Translations under genes and position numbers: made by a program
Shown: positions 10,406-22,315 of the stretch, in pieces
Layout: each line of letters opens with the position of its first letter
Numbering within the stretch: the first letter of the stretch is position 1
Notes under the pieces: model-generated
What the model was told of the DNA's origin: nothing
What the model saw: only the letters and a program-made list of their open reading frames with translations
The model's database searches: none
NCBI GenBank assembly: GCA_015143295.1
Contig: CM026553.1
Span: 3,557,912-3,621,911, forward strand
Length of the DNA: 64,000 nucleotides
Direction: 5' to 3'
Origin: Tetracentron sinense
Taxonomy: Eukaryota > Streptophyta > Magnoliopsida > Trochodendrales > Trochodendraceae

Positions 10406-12815
10406 TGTAGAGACCCCGAATCTTTTTCATGTTTTTACTTCATTGTATTAGGGGTATTATAGTCCTTATGATGTCTTGATGTTTATTGTATTATATATTT
10501 ATTTGGTGTGGTGTAAACTAGGCTTAATCAAACTTGTAACGGAGGGATGTCATATCACACCCTAAACTTTAGGAAGCTCTAGTTTTGGTACCGTTTACTG
10601 GAATTGAGTGATTCTTGAACCATTAGAAAGGTGTTGGAACCCTCTTCGAAGTTCATGTTTAATGTTTTTCCTTATTTTGAGTTTAAGCCAAGTCAATGGT
10701 GGGTTTTATCTAATGGAATTACAGATCAGTCAACTTTGGGGACAATTTAGTCTATTAATTAAGTGGAAATTAGAAATTCTAAAACATCAAAAATGTTCGT
10801 TTTCGAAAGACGAATCCAACGCAAGTTGAATCGTCAAAATCCGACGAACGAGTCAAAAGTTATGGCCAAAACAGTAAAATGAGTCGAAATAGAGCACCGA
10901 TCGCTCGGTCAGAAGTAGCGATCGATCGGTCCAAAACCGATCGATCGGTATCTATCGACTGGCCTAGAATTTTGTATGGGAAAAATTTCCAGAGAGTGCT
11001 TTTTTGACCGATCGCCCGGTCAAGAGCACCGATCGCTCGGTTGAGAACCGATCGATCGGTCATAACCACCGATCGCTCGGTCTTTCGTGATTTTTACAGA
11101 ATTTTAGTATGGGCTTTTTGGTCTTTTGTTCTCAGACTTTGGGGCTATAAATAGGGGGTCCTACTCGAAATATTAAAATACTCTACCTATTTCTAACCTA
11201 ATTTGGCAAAAAGGGGGAGAAAACCTAGGGTTTGAGGGAGAGGGTTGCTTGGAGAAGAAGGAGGTTACTAGAAGATTGAGAGGAAAGCTTGGAGATCGTC
11301 CTCAAAGCTTCTCCAAATCTCCTCGGGAGCATTTTGAATCCAAGGGAAGGATTCCTAAGGTCGATATACTATCCTAATCAACTATATTTTAATGTTTTGT
11401 GAATATTAATTTGATGGAAATGATAGAATGGAGATTAAATGCATTTTTCCCAAATTTTCTATGAAATAAGCTAATTATTGATGGAAATGTGGATTGGATG
11501 TGGATAGAATATATGGAGGATGGGAAATGTATGGAGGATGAGATTAATATGTGGATGTGAATAGTGAATTGATTGTATGGATGAATTATGGTTTGATGAA
11601 TGCTTGAAAATATAGAAGGGAAAGGGATTCATATTATGCGTACACAAGGTGTTTGTGAAAATGCTTGAAAGGATAAATGCTATTATACTCTTATGAAATG
11701 GTGGTAAATTGATTATGAATTGCGATATGAATTATGATAAGATATGTATATGTGAATGGTTTGTTAAGTATGTCTAATTATTTGCATAGAAATTGATAGT
11801 CGGGAAGGTAAGAACTTAGAGGAACATCTCTCAAACCGGGAATTCTCTAACTATTTGGTATGGGACAGTATAGTGGAGTTTCCATGGTGGGAGATCGGAA
11901 TCTAAGCAATTACCAACTCGAATGTTAATTTCGACACTTAAGCACATATGCACGTGTATGTTAAGATAAGAGTCTCACAAGTCACACATGTGGACCACAA
12001 GCATGAGCATGACATACGTATGACATTCTGAATAAGCATAAGCATGGCATGGTCCGTATCCGCCAAGAACGGCATGTCAATTACATTTGATTCATAGGCA
12101 TGGTCCGTATCCGCCAAGAACGGCATGTCACATCATTGTATGATCTGAATAAGTGCATAAGCATAAGCATTTTACAAGCACGTGGTCTCATAAGCATAAG
12201 CAACTCATAAGTGTATTGTCTTCCAAGTCTAAGATTCTCACAAGTACACGAGTCAAGGTGATGATATGATGTATATGCGCACACGTTCTTCCACACTCTA
12301 ATTATGTTATTATGTTATTGGATATGTTTCTGACTAAGTGCAGGTATATTATTATTGTTGGTTGGATTTTATATACACTGAGTACCTTTGTACTCAGCCG
12401 GACTTTGTCTTGGCAGGTTTAGAGCAGGAGTACACGGCGGAGCCGTGGTTTGAGGAAACATACGTAGAGGAAGGAGGTGAAGGGGAGCCTTTTGATGAGG
12501 GAGCCAGAGACTTGGGTGGCTACACCTCTTAGTTTTATTTCATTTGATTGAGAGAGTTGTATTAGACTTGAGTAGATGTTGCTTAGTAGACTTTTATAGT
12601 TGTGTATCAGACTCTTTGGTTTTAGTGGGTTGTATTTGTTGACTATAGACTCGTGCTATTTAGTTGGTTACAGTTGATATATCGAAAATTTTACCATCCT
12701 CATTTTTGGAGACTCGTGTTAGTGTGCCTTGCATGTCATGGATTTTAAGCAGGTTTAAGTAATGTGGCGATCCCAAAGTCCTATTTTAGCCTTGTAGGAT
12801 TTTGGGGTCGTTACA
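10406..12815 (+). repeat. Solo LTR, Tekay-type subfamily B
   Basis: A 2410-base LTR starts TGTAGAGACCCC and ends GGTCGTTACA. It is bounded by a perfect 5-base duplication, AACTA (10401-10405 and 12816-12820), with no internal region, so it is a solo LTR left by recombination between LTRs. It contains the AAGTTGAATCGTC box (10808-10866), CGATCGATCGG palindromes (10895-11082), TATAAATAG (11146), a repeated GGTCCGTATCCGCC block (12040-12135), the stem-loop (12378-12397) and an acidic frame (12419-12532). The minus-strand solo LTR at 27771-30547 belongs to the same subfamily. Confidence 0.9.
10895..11082. repeat. Palindrome cluster in LTR (CGATCGATCGG type)
   Basis: About seven copies of CCGATCG(A/C)TCGGT occur in two groups, before and after a short AT-rich spacer, just upstream of TATAAATAG at 11146. 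The core differs from the GTCGAC core of the neighbouring element, but the position is the same. Confidence 0.85.
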
Positions 12816-14039
12816 AACTATGTTATTGATTTTTATGAATGTTAATTGAGGAATATTATGGATTTTATGATATGAATGATAAGGGGTAATTGGGATTTGA
12901 GGGGGTGTTGTGAATAAGCATGATTGTGTATGATGATGGGTGAGAATGAATGAGTAGGGTTGATGCTTATGTTGTGATAAGTACAATTGTGATTGTATTA
13001 TTCTCTGTGGTTGATATAGTATTATGATATGATTTCCATAAGAATAAGTCATGAGTATCTATACATGTATAATGTTGAAATTCAAATAAGCCAAGACTTA
13101 GGGGATGATCTTATAACCTAGATTCTTTACCATAGTGGTATGAGACGTTATGATGGGGTTTCGATGGTGAGAGATCAGAATCTAATGGGTAAACTAGATG
13201 AAAGGTAATCATGATACTTAAGCACAAGTTCACAAACATGATAAGTTGGTAAGTCTACACAAGTAGATGCATTTGTTAAGATTTACATGCCTCTAGTAAG
13301 TATTGACATGCATCTGGTAAGATTTATATGCATCTTGTAAGCATTGACATGCATCTGGTAAGAGTTACATGCATCGGGTAAACATTGACATGCATTTGGT
13401 AAGTACTGACATGCATCTGCATAAGTTCCAAGAGTCTGCATAATTTCATAAGTTTGAATATGCCAATTTTGATGATATGATATGCTCACATGTTTTATGA
13501 ACTCTGATTGTAAGTATGTTGTATGACAAACCGGATTAAGTATGCATGTTATTATATTGTTAGTTAGGCTTTATATCCATGGAGTGTTTTGTTGCTCAAT
13601 TGAATTTAATTTGATGTCGACAAGTTTAGGTTTGAAGCAACTTGCCGTGTCGTTGATCGAGGAGGAATATCTCGAGGAGCAAGGAGATAATTTCTAGGAG
13701 GAAGAAATTGACTTGGATCATTATCCCTATTATTGAGTTGTTATTTTATTGGATTGAAGGGTTGTAATAGGATTTTCATATGAATGTTGCTCAGGTTTGA
13801 TTTGACATTGAGATCATGATGGATGATCTAGAGTTATTAAATTTCAAGTTGGTCACACGGTTATGGATGATGATCTATTTAATTATCAATGATTTAATTA
13901 TTATTATTAAGGAGAAAATTTCTAGATTCTCATTTTAGTATTACTGGTATGCTGTTAAGACAAGTTTGTATAAGCAGTGTTACAGGCCCAAGGTCTCATT
14001 TGATCAAGATGAGATTTTGAGGCGTGACAGAGGTGGTAT
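12816..14039 (+). repeat. LTR remainder of the oldest Tekay-type element
   Basis: This is the right part of an LTR whose earlier pieces are 334-373 and 10264-10405, now separated by two insertions marked by the TAATG and AACTA duplications. It ends GGCGTGACA and is followed directly by a PBS. It carries a minisatellite around 13278-13430 (units of about 36 bases with GACATGCATCTGGTAAG) and a weak acidic frame ending at 13736. The stem-loop region is degenerate, in line with greater age. Confidence 0.8.
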
Positions 14040-14043
14040 CAGA

Positions 14044-14055
14044 GCAAAGATATTA
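14044..14055 (+). other. Primer binding site of oldest Tekay-type element
   Basis: TGGTATCAGAGC follows the LTR end at 14039 by four bases and matches initiator tRNA-Met, as in the younger element. Confidence 0.85.
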
Positions 14056-14209
14056 GGTTCATTAGGAACAAGGGAATTTCTTCTAACCTATAAAAACAAC
14101 ATCAGAACTAAGACATTGGCTTTTTTCTTTAGGCGTAGACTTGAGATCTAGCCTTGTGTTTGAGATTGTTTTTAAAGGACTGATAGTTATTGTTTGCTAT
14201 CAAGACTAT

Positions 14210-14670
14210 CATCATGAGGTGCAAAAATCGAGAAAATAGAAACCCATGAGGAATTGATGAAGGCAAAATACAAGAGGGCAATTGTCAGCCGGATTTGAGT
14301 CATATTTTGGAGACTATTACTACCGTATTATCTTACCAGACTACAATCCTCATGGCTAGGCAGACTGATATTCCTCCACCTTGTACACTGCCAAGATTTG
14401 AAGCTTTCTAAAGGATGAGACCTTCAATATTCTATGTTAGGGCAGACCCAGTCGCTGTAGAGGCATAGATAATGCAATTGGAGAAGGTCTTTTTGGTTTT
14501 AGAACCCACAGAAGAGCAGATGGTGACTTGGGCTTCCTTCTTTATGGAGGGTGAAGCTGAACATTGGTGGAGAGCCATCGTTACTCGTTAGACAAAGATA
14601 CTTGACACGTGTAGTCAGGTATGGACATAGGGAGAATTTCTTGATGTTTTCTACAAGAAATACTTCCCAG
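14210..14670 (+). pseudogene. gag fragment a of oldest Tekay-type element (fossil)
   Basis: The sequence aligns with the start of the gag at 3102-3560 (FF.EGEAEHWWRAI, then EFLDVFYKKYFP). It stops at 14670 where a copia LTR begins. It is broken. Two further pieces of the same gag lie at 27566-27770 and 30548-30850. Confidence 0.8.
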
Positions 14671-15630
14671 TGTTAGCCTTTAGGTTTTAACCTAATGTAA
14701 CATCATTAATTTTGATGATAACACAATAATGTAATGATATTTGTGTTACTAATGCTTCTATTGAGTTTAAGTGTAATTCAGTTTATGAAGAGTATTAGCA
14801 AAGCCATTCAAGGAAAAAAAGCATAAAAAGGACACCATCTATGAGAAGATTCAACATCAAATCAAGTAAGTTAAATTGGATCAAAATGAAGAGATCAAAG
14901 TTCAATCAAAGTCCAAGATATGAAGATGAAGTCTAAGAAGCCATATTGTGCATTGAGTCCACAAGATTTTAATAGATTATCAGCTTGAGATTCCATAAAA
15001 GAAATTTGGGATAAAATCTAAATTACTTATAAAAGCACTAATCAAGTAAAAGAAAAAAAATTAGTATGTTGGTTCATAAGTATGATCTATTTAAAATGGA
15101 ACAAAATGAACCCATTTCCTTTATGTTTTCTAAATTCACTAACATTATTAATGAGTTGAAATCTCTTGGAAAAGTCTATTCTAATGTAGAGAATCTAAGG
15201 AAGATTCTTTAATCTCTACCAGGAATTGGGCTCTAAAGATGACGGCCATCCAAGAAGCAAAGGATCTCATCAAGATACCCATGGATGAGCTACTTGGATC
15301 ACTAATGACCCATGAGATCATCACGAGGGAACAAAAAGATGAAGAGCCCACACCAAAAAGGGGACATGCCTTAAAATCCTCACAAATAAATGAAAGTGAA
15401 GAAGAAGAGGAGATTGACAAGATGGCAAGAAAGTTCAAAAAGTTTTTGAAACATAAGAAGAACCTTAAGAAAAGAGCATTTAAGAAAGAATTCATCAAAG
15501 AATACATCAAGAACAAATCAAGCGAAGAGGAGGACATCATATGCTACAAGTGTAAAAAGTCCGACCATATCAAGCTGGAATACCCTCTACTCAAGAAAAG
15601 CCAAACTTACAAGAAAAGGGCAATGAAAGT
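14671..15630 (+). mobile_element. SIRE-like Ty1/copia fragment: LTR start and gag
   Basis: It starts TGTTAGCC, typical of this copia group, and passes without a full LTR into a SIRE/Maximus-type gag (ISFMFSKFTNIINELKSLGK, TAIQEAKDL, DELLGSLMTHE). The gag ends with a Lys/Glu-rich stretch and a CCHC knuckle (CYKCKKSDH, near 15541). The 5' LTR must have been shortened. A minus-strand copia LTR interrupts the piece at 15631. The right-hand LTR end at about 27330-27557 may belong to the same insertion. It is broken. Confidence 0.7.
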
Positions 15631-17161
15631 TGTTGCCTAGTATATGGACCCTAGAGGGGGGGGGGGGGGGGGGGGTGATTAGGGTCAATGACAAAATAAA
15701 ATTTCTGCCTTAGTCTATTTTGCGGAATTAAAAAAGTTAAAGCAAATGCAATAAGCAAAAATCAACAAGAAGAGTAGAGTTAGAGATAAGGAGTGCAAAC
15801 ACAAAGGCTTTGCTCACGAGGTTCGACAACTTGTTTACGTCTCCGCCTTTTAACTTCTCACTTCAAGGATTTCCACGATTTTACTTGCACAAGCTTCTTC
15901 ACCAGGTGAAGCTCAAACCTCTACAGTCCCTTGCAGGCTAAGACACCACCTTTACAATCCCTTTTAGGCTAGGATACCACTTTTACAATCAATTCCAGGC
16001 TAGGATACCATCTTTAATGCAAGAGAGCACCCTCTCTTGACTTCACAAAGCTATCCGGCTTCACAGACAATAATCCACGATTCTTGATTTTCTTTTACAA
16101 ATGTAGATTTGGATTTTCAATCCGAAATTAATGGCTCCTTGATGAGCTGGATAAGATTGGAATAAAACTCTAATGAAATCTTTCAAAGAATGAAGTTGAA
16201 TAGCTTAAACGAGATTTTTGGTGATTTCTAAAGTGTGATCGATGTGGAAATCAATATCACTGATTAAGTGGATGATAAGAGTTAATGCATTGATCAAGCT
16301 TCTTTATTTGTTCATTTATGAACTTCTTTTATAGTTGTTCATCTAATATGGCTGTTGGTGAAACATTAAATGCGAAAAAAGGCCGTTACATTATTTTTAG
16401 AGTATCGCATGATTTCGTCGACGAAATTGGGTTCCCCAATTCATTTCATCGCCAATATCAAAAACAGAGAAGACAATGAGTTTACTGTCTCCATTTCGTC
16501 GCCGAATTCAATGCTGCCTTGTGAATTTTTCGACGAAATCAGAGTAAAAACTCTGATTTCACTTTGAATCAAGACCTTAATGATGAGAATGAATTCCTAG
16601 GTCTTTTGGCATTCCTTAATTATGATTTTAATGATTTCCTAGGGTCTTAGAATGATGTCGAATTAAGTCTTAGGCTCATATGATCAATCTATGTATTTGA
16701 GCATTCAACTAACCATACTTTGATGACTTCTTACATAAGTCATAGACATTCTCATAAAGTAAAAATTAAACTATTATTTCTTCTAGAGAGTTAGTCTTCA
16801 ACTTGATCTTGAGTCCTTGAATTTGGCTGACTCTTGGATCTTCTTTTCTTGTTTAGAGATTTGACTTGATCTTTGAATATGATGTTCAATCTTCATTCTT
16901 CATTATTCTCTTGAGTTCAATGGCTTGATTTGAATATTCTTTTTGATGACTTGAACTTGGTTGAATGTCTTTCTCAAATCAATCCATTTGATCTTTTTTG
17001 AATGATTTTCATTCTTTTCTATCTTGAAAGATGCGCTCATGTTCTTGTGATCTGTATTTATCAAATACTTACAAGAATCATTAGTACCACAATTGTCATT
17101 CCATTATTATGTTATTATCAAAATCATTAAGAGTACTTAAGGTTGTAACCTTGAGGCTACA
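15631..17161 (-). repeat. 3' LTR of a minus-strand SIRE-like copia element
   Basis: On the minus strand it begins TGTAGCC (at 17161) and ends GGCAACA (at 15631), 1531 bases. The last part carries the C-rich CCTCTAGGGTCC end common to this group, with a run of 20 G on the plus strand at 15656-15675. A PPT-like tract lies just upstream on the minus strand. The flanking pentamers, AAAGT and AATGT, differ by one base, so the target duplication is imperfect. A perfect 16-base palindrome, ATTTCGTCGACGAAAT, lies at 16412-16427. Confidence 0.75.
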
Positions 17162-17180
17162 AATGTCTCCATTTTTGATG
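17162..17180 (-). other. PPT-like tract before minus-strand copia LTR
   Basis: Read on the minus strand, ATCAAAAATGGAGACATT directly precedes the LTR start TGTAGCC. SIRE-type elements have a purine-rich tract of this kind here. This supports 15631-17161 as the 3' LTR. Confidence 0.6.
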
Positions 17181-17662
17181 ATAACATAATAATGTAATGA
17201 AATGAGATTAGGCTCCTCAACATATATTTTCAATAAAAATTTTGAGGTTAGCTCCCCCTAGAAATATGTACTAAAGTATAATATAGCATGCTTATTTTAT
17301 TTTGTATTGTTTAGACATATTTCTTTAAGGTCAGGATACCAAAAAATATTTATAGTTATAATGTTTGAACATTTAAAATTTATAACAATTTCGGATATTT
17401 TTCAAGTATTCAAGTTATTTAAGCTATTCAAGCAAATATTGAATCATAATATGAAATGAGACATTTGTAGAGAAAAGATTATCTTTTATTCATAAAGTAT
17501 AGCATTACATTCATCTATTCACAAAATATGGAAATACATTCATTCATACATTTGATTCGTACTTCCAAGACAGAAAAATTTTACAAAAAAATTCTATTTT
17601 ATTCATTTTATTCTCTTCTCCCCCTTGGCATCGTTAAAAAGATACAAAAAAAATCAGAGGTA

Positions 17663-18825
17663 CTATAAGTTGTCCTTGTCTTGCTTCTCTTTGAGCTTTT
17701 GGAGAAGAATTCTAACTTTCTTGCCCTCACTGTCAACAGAGTCACTTGAGTTACTAGATGTTTCAGAAGGAATAATGTGAATCTTGGATGACTCAGGTTC
17801 TTTTGAAGAAGAGGATGCCTTTGGATTAATCACTTGGAAGGTTTGTTTCTTCACATTTGAAACCTCAAATGCTAGCCCAGACACCTGAGATGCAATCTGA
17901 TGAACCAAGGATGCCTGAGCCCCAATCAATGAAGTCATATATGAATCATAGGGCCTTATGCCCTTAAATGCTGATCTGAAGAGTCAGTCCGACTTCAGAT
18001 ATGAGAAATTTCATCACTCATCTTTAGGCTTTGTTCTAAGGCATCCACTACCTTTCTCTCTATAAAAGAGAGAATGGAGTCAGTTATGTTCTTCACTACT
18101 TCCCCTGCAACACTGAGGTCGTCCAATCGGGGATCCACTTCCTCAGCTCTTGCTTTTATCTCATTTTGAATTTCTTCAACTCTAATCTCAAGAGAATCCA
18201 ATCTCTCTCGAACCTCAATCTGAAAACTGACCATGCTGGAGCTTATGGAGTCTATCTTCCCCATCAGCAGACTCATAAAGTCTTCATCAAATGCAGATCT
18301 TTGGAGAGGCATAGAAGATGGTATAGCCTCATCTCTGAAATGTGGGTTCTCTCTCTCTAGGAAAGATTCCTCTGGCTGATCTGGAGATGGAGAAAGATGC
18401 TCTACTGTTGAAGATGATGGAATGCCTGGAGGTATAGCAGTAGAGGATGAAGGACTAGGATCTAATGGAGAAATAAAAGGAGTACAGATAGGAATGGAAG
18501 GCTCACTGGCTAGAGTAGGCTCAAAAGTAGAAGACTTAGGAATCCATTCTTTTCTTGGATCATCCCATATGAATCCCATCTTTAGAATAGTAGTCCTCTT
18601 GTAGAAGTTATTGGGTGAGGCTTTCATCATTTTAAATGAGTCTAAAGGGATTTTGAAATACTTGAAAAGATGCGTGAGAACTTGTCCATAAGGAAGACAT
18701 CCGGACTTTCTCTTTACAACATCATACATGATATTTACAATGATGTAGGGAAGATTAATGGGCTTTGAGTTGAGGATGCACCATAAAACAAATACATCAA
18801 AGTAGGTAAGGTATCTGTTGGACAT
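17663..18825 (-). pseudogene. Accessory (env-position) ORF of SIRE-like copia (fossil)
   Basis: Two neighbouring minus-strand frames (17995-18825 and 17663-17938) lie between the LTR and the truncated end. The first part contains YLTYFDVFVLWCIL, LPYIIVNIMYDVV and LPYGQVLTHLFKYF, resembling the 'putative plant transposon protein' domain. A Ser/Pro-rich middle and a coiled-coil-like tail (EVRERLDSLEIRVEEIQNEI) follow. In SIRE/Maximus elements an extra ORF of this kind follows pol, and its role is not established. No pol is seen upstream on this strand, so the element is truncated. It is broken. Confidence 0.55.
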
Positions 18826-19690
18826 ATGTGCCCATGAAAGCCAATAAAAGACTTTTCTATGTTGATTAGAGAAACATCGTATTCACACAACCAACTATAA
18901 AGGGTATTTATAATAATTACTGTCTCATTTGATGATGACATAAAATTCCATAGGTAACATTGTAGGAAAATCATGCAAAGGTTGTGAAGGAGATATGATT
19001 TTCCAGTTCCTTGTAAACCTAATATTGTTCGAAGCCTCTAGAGTACTGGTTGGGCGCCATACTTCATCATGGCTTGTACATGTGTAGTTTTATAAGATAG
19101 TGTGATGAATCTTATTCACAGAGAGTGTTGACTCTTGACTAGCATGTGAGTATATGTAGTAAGTACATAATACTGAACGGGGTTACTAGTGGATACCCTA
19201 TGGAATACACTGTCAGATTGTATTAGGGTTATCCATTTAACAAATTATCCTTAGACCTAAGAGGTTAACATCTTCTCAAACATCTGTCTATATGGCTTTG
19301 ATGTGCCAACCGGCAATGTCCAATACACAGGTTTAACTTCGGGTACATTGGGTCATGTACATAATGTTTGGAGAAGTGTGTAAACACTCAATAAAGAATC
19401 CACTACTCCTTAATTGGAGATAATGATATCAAGATGATACTTGTTGAACCAAACTCAAAATCCAATACTGGTGCTTTTCGGTAAAATGGTCTTTATCGAA
19501 GTAGATATCTTCAATATAGAAAAGTATATGTATATGTCAATTCATTTCTAATGTTTCTACGAAAGTGTCTTGGAAGGTCAGTTCAATGAAAAAGTATCTA
19601 TGAGAAAGAGTTCTATTCATAAACTACGGACTAGACAGTGGACTTATTCTAATCCCAAAAGCTTATATGTAATATCGGATGATGGAAGAA
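18826..19690. other. Unclassified repeat-like DNA
   Basis: The left edge near 18816 reads TGTTGGACATATGTG, which could be the start of a copia-type LTR on the plus strand. The rest has no recognisable coding region. The stretch TGTAGTAAGTACATAATACT near 19157 looks like known non-coding copia leaders, but I cannot confirm this. It ends where LINE coding sequence begins. Confidence 0.3.
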
Positions 19691-21095
19691 TTTATTTGTA
19701 AATAAATTGAGACTTTTCTTTTGTTAACGATTATATGCCTGACCATATGATGTTAGATATTCGAGCTGCAGGATACTTTACTTCTGATTCTGATGATAGT
19801 TTTATTTGGAAACACAATTTGAATGGTAAGTTTACAGTTAAATCTGCTTGCGAAGCTATTAGAACATGTAATGCTCGTAAGGAATGGGGTAAGAATATAT
19901 AGAATTCTATTATCCCAATAAAAATTAAAATCTTTGGGTGGAAAGTAATGAATGGTGCTATTTCGACTGATGATATGGTTCAATCGACAGGTATTCCTTT
20001 AGTTAGTCGTTGTTCTTGTTGTAATTCTGGCAATACTGAAACTTTGTCTCACCTTCTTTATCAAAGTGATTTTACAGCTTGAATTTGGAGATATTTTGCT
20101 AGGTTTTTCTCCATTGGACTCCAGCTCAATGACTCCATTCAATGTTTTCTTTTGAGATGGTTCAGAGCTTATGAGAGGAATCATAACGATATTTACAACT
20201 TGGTTCCTCTTCTTATCATCTGGGAAATTTGGAATGAGAGATGTTCGAGACGTTTCAAGAATGTAAAGAAGGCTCCGGGACATCATTCTTGCTCGAATCA
20301 AAGCATGGCTAGCGGATTTGGGGAAAATATCATCCAAAGGAAGACTGGACCTTTCTCATTTCAGCATTTTTGTCTCCTCCTCCTAAAGTCCAAAAGAATA
20401 TCTCAATTACAAAATGGATTCGGCCTCTTCAAGGTACTCTAAAGTTAAATGTGGATGGAACTTCCAAAGGTAATCCCGGATTAGCCAGTGGTGGAGGAAT
20501 TATTAGAAACCATCATGGTGATATGTTAGCTTGCTTTTACTCATTTTATGACCATACTACTAGTTATATTGCTGAGACTAGAGCCCTCCATGATGGCATC
20601 TCGCTTTGTCTCTCTTTGGGTTTTAGTCAGATTGAGGTTGAATCTGACTCTAAAACCCTTGTAGAAGCTTGGAATGGAAAATGCCATCACCCTTGGTCTG
20701 CTTGGTATTGGAACAAAAAAATTAAAATAATTATCAATCTTTGTTCATCTTTTAATCACATTTACAGAGAAGCAAACCAGGTTGTTGACTTTTTAGCTAA
20801 CTATGGGTGTGATACCCAGTGTTCGGGTTTGATTCATTCTTTTCAGGATAGCTCTCCTCAGCTTAGGGCCCTTATCTTTCTGGATAAAGTGGGACTAGGT
20901 AATATTAGGGTTTTTTGAGTTGGTTTTAGTTTGTAATGGGTTGGGGGTTTTTAATTCCCCCTTCCCTTGTTTGTTTCTTTTTAGGGGTAAGGTTTTATGT
21001 CCCCCCCATTTTCTTTTATATTAATAAACGGGTAGGGGTCTACCAAACCCCCCACTCTCTCTAAGTGGTTTTCTTTAAAAACAAAAAAAAAATAC
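19690..21095 (+). mobile_element. 5'-truncated L1-type LINE
   Basis: The copy holds only the last part of ORF2: the zinc-binding RT-associated domain (about 19740-20150, with GKFTVKSACEAI, IKIFGWKVMNG and CSCCNSGNTETLSHLL), then an RNase H domain, then a 3' UTR with GGGGTAAGGTTTTATGTCCC and an A-rich tail at about 21078-21095. Two in-frame stops are visible in the zinc-binding part. The endonuclease and reverse transcriptase core are absent, as is usual for 5'-truncated LINEs. A clear target duplication was not found. Confidence 0.85.
20370..20918 (+). pseudogene. RNase H domain of LINE ORF2
   Basis: The open frame of 182 codons is the plant LINE RNase H. It has LNVDGTSKGNPG with the first Asp, AETRALHDG with the Glu, VESDSKTLVEAW with the second Asp, and the C-terminal REANQVVDFLA motif. 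In L1-type plant LINEs it removes RNA from the RNA-DNA hybrid. The frame stays open to a stop at 20918, but it lacks the upstream ORF2 and cannot stand as a gene. Confidence 0.85.
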
Positions 21096-21861
21096 TTACA
21101 AGCAATTCTCTAATTTTTGGAGGTTGATCATAATGTGTTAATAGACATTATTGTGATAAGTGGAAGTCCAGGGACTTATATAGCATTCTATGATCCTAAT
21201 GGAATTATAGGAAAGTGTTTCCTAGCAACAAGGCTATACCTTAAAGGTGATGAAGCACTTGGTCCCACAACCGGAAATAGGAGATCCCTTTAGATCCCCC
21301 ACACTAGGACATTCTTAAGGCTTTTTAATTTAATTTATAATTAAATTAATTAATTTCTCCATGTAATTCACTATATGGTATAGTGAAGCTCTTAAAGGTG
21401 AAATCACATAAGATGTGATTAACCAAATGGGTATGACCCATATGAGATTTTGATAAAGATCAAAAGGTGACAACATAAGAGGTTAGACCTCAAAGGGGCA
21501 TCAGATGTGGGGCCCACATAGGGTGGGGCGCCCACTTAATTGCTTCATTATCTATTTAATTACTTTCTAATTAATTATTCCCTACAAAGTATGGAATAGA
21601 ATACTTGGTCACTAATTAATGATTTCCTATTAAATAGGGAATAAATTAGTTTGTTACTAATTGTTTCCTATTTCCTACGGAATAGATTAGTTTGTTACTA
21701 ATTGTTTCTTATTAAATAGGGAATGAATAATATTGGATTCTATTTTGATTAAATCCTAATTGGATTAGGATTATCATTAAAGAATTAAAGGGAGTTCTAA
21801 TTGGATTAAAATTTAGAAAAAAGAGTTTGACTTGAGCTACAAGTTAGCTAGATGGAAAGTC

Positions 21862-21870
21862 TATATAAGG
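21862..21870 (+). promoter_or_regulatory. TATA box, first unit of duplicated promoter
   Basis: TATATAAGG is followed by AACCCCATAATGG. The identical box in unit 2 (22307-22315) leads into the CT-rich leader. Confidence 0.55.
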
Positions 21871-22306
21871 AACCCCATAATGGATTTTTCACACAATGAG
21901 GCGTGAGATGTGGGGCCCACCTACGGTGGGGCACCCACTTAATTGCTTCATTATCTATTTAATTAGTTTCTAATTAATTATTCCCTACAAAGTAGGGAAT
22001 AGATTACTTGTTTACTAATTAATAATTTCATATTAAATAGGGAATGTATTAGTTTATTACTAATGATTTCCTATTAAATAGGGAATGAATTAGTTTGTTA
22101 CTAATTGTTTTCCTATTTCGTACAGAATAGATTAGTTTGTTACTAATTATTTTTTATTAAATAGAGAATGGATAATGTTGGATTCTATTTTAATTAAATT
22201 CTAATTGGATTAGGATTATCATTAAAGAATTAAAGGGAGTTCTAATTGGATTAAAATTTAGAAATAGGAGTTTGACTTGAGTTACAAGTTAGCTAGATGA
22301 GAAGTC

Positions 22307-22315
22307 TATATAAGG
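22307..22315 (+). promoter_or_regulatory. TATA box, second unit of duplicated promoter
   Basis: TATATAAGG lies about 40 bases before the pyrimidine-rich leader starting at 22346. This makes it the likelier active promoter of the pair. Confidence 0.55.

Noticed and set aside
10608-10829. 73-codon frame in the solo LTR
   Set aside because: It lies in the U3-like part, is not shared as protein with the other LTRs, and overlaps the conserved DNA box.
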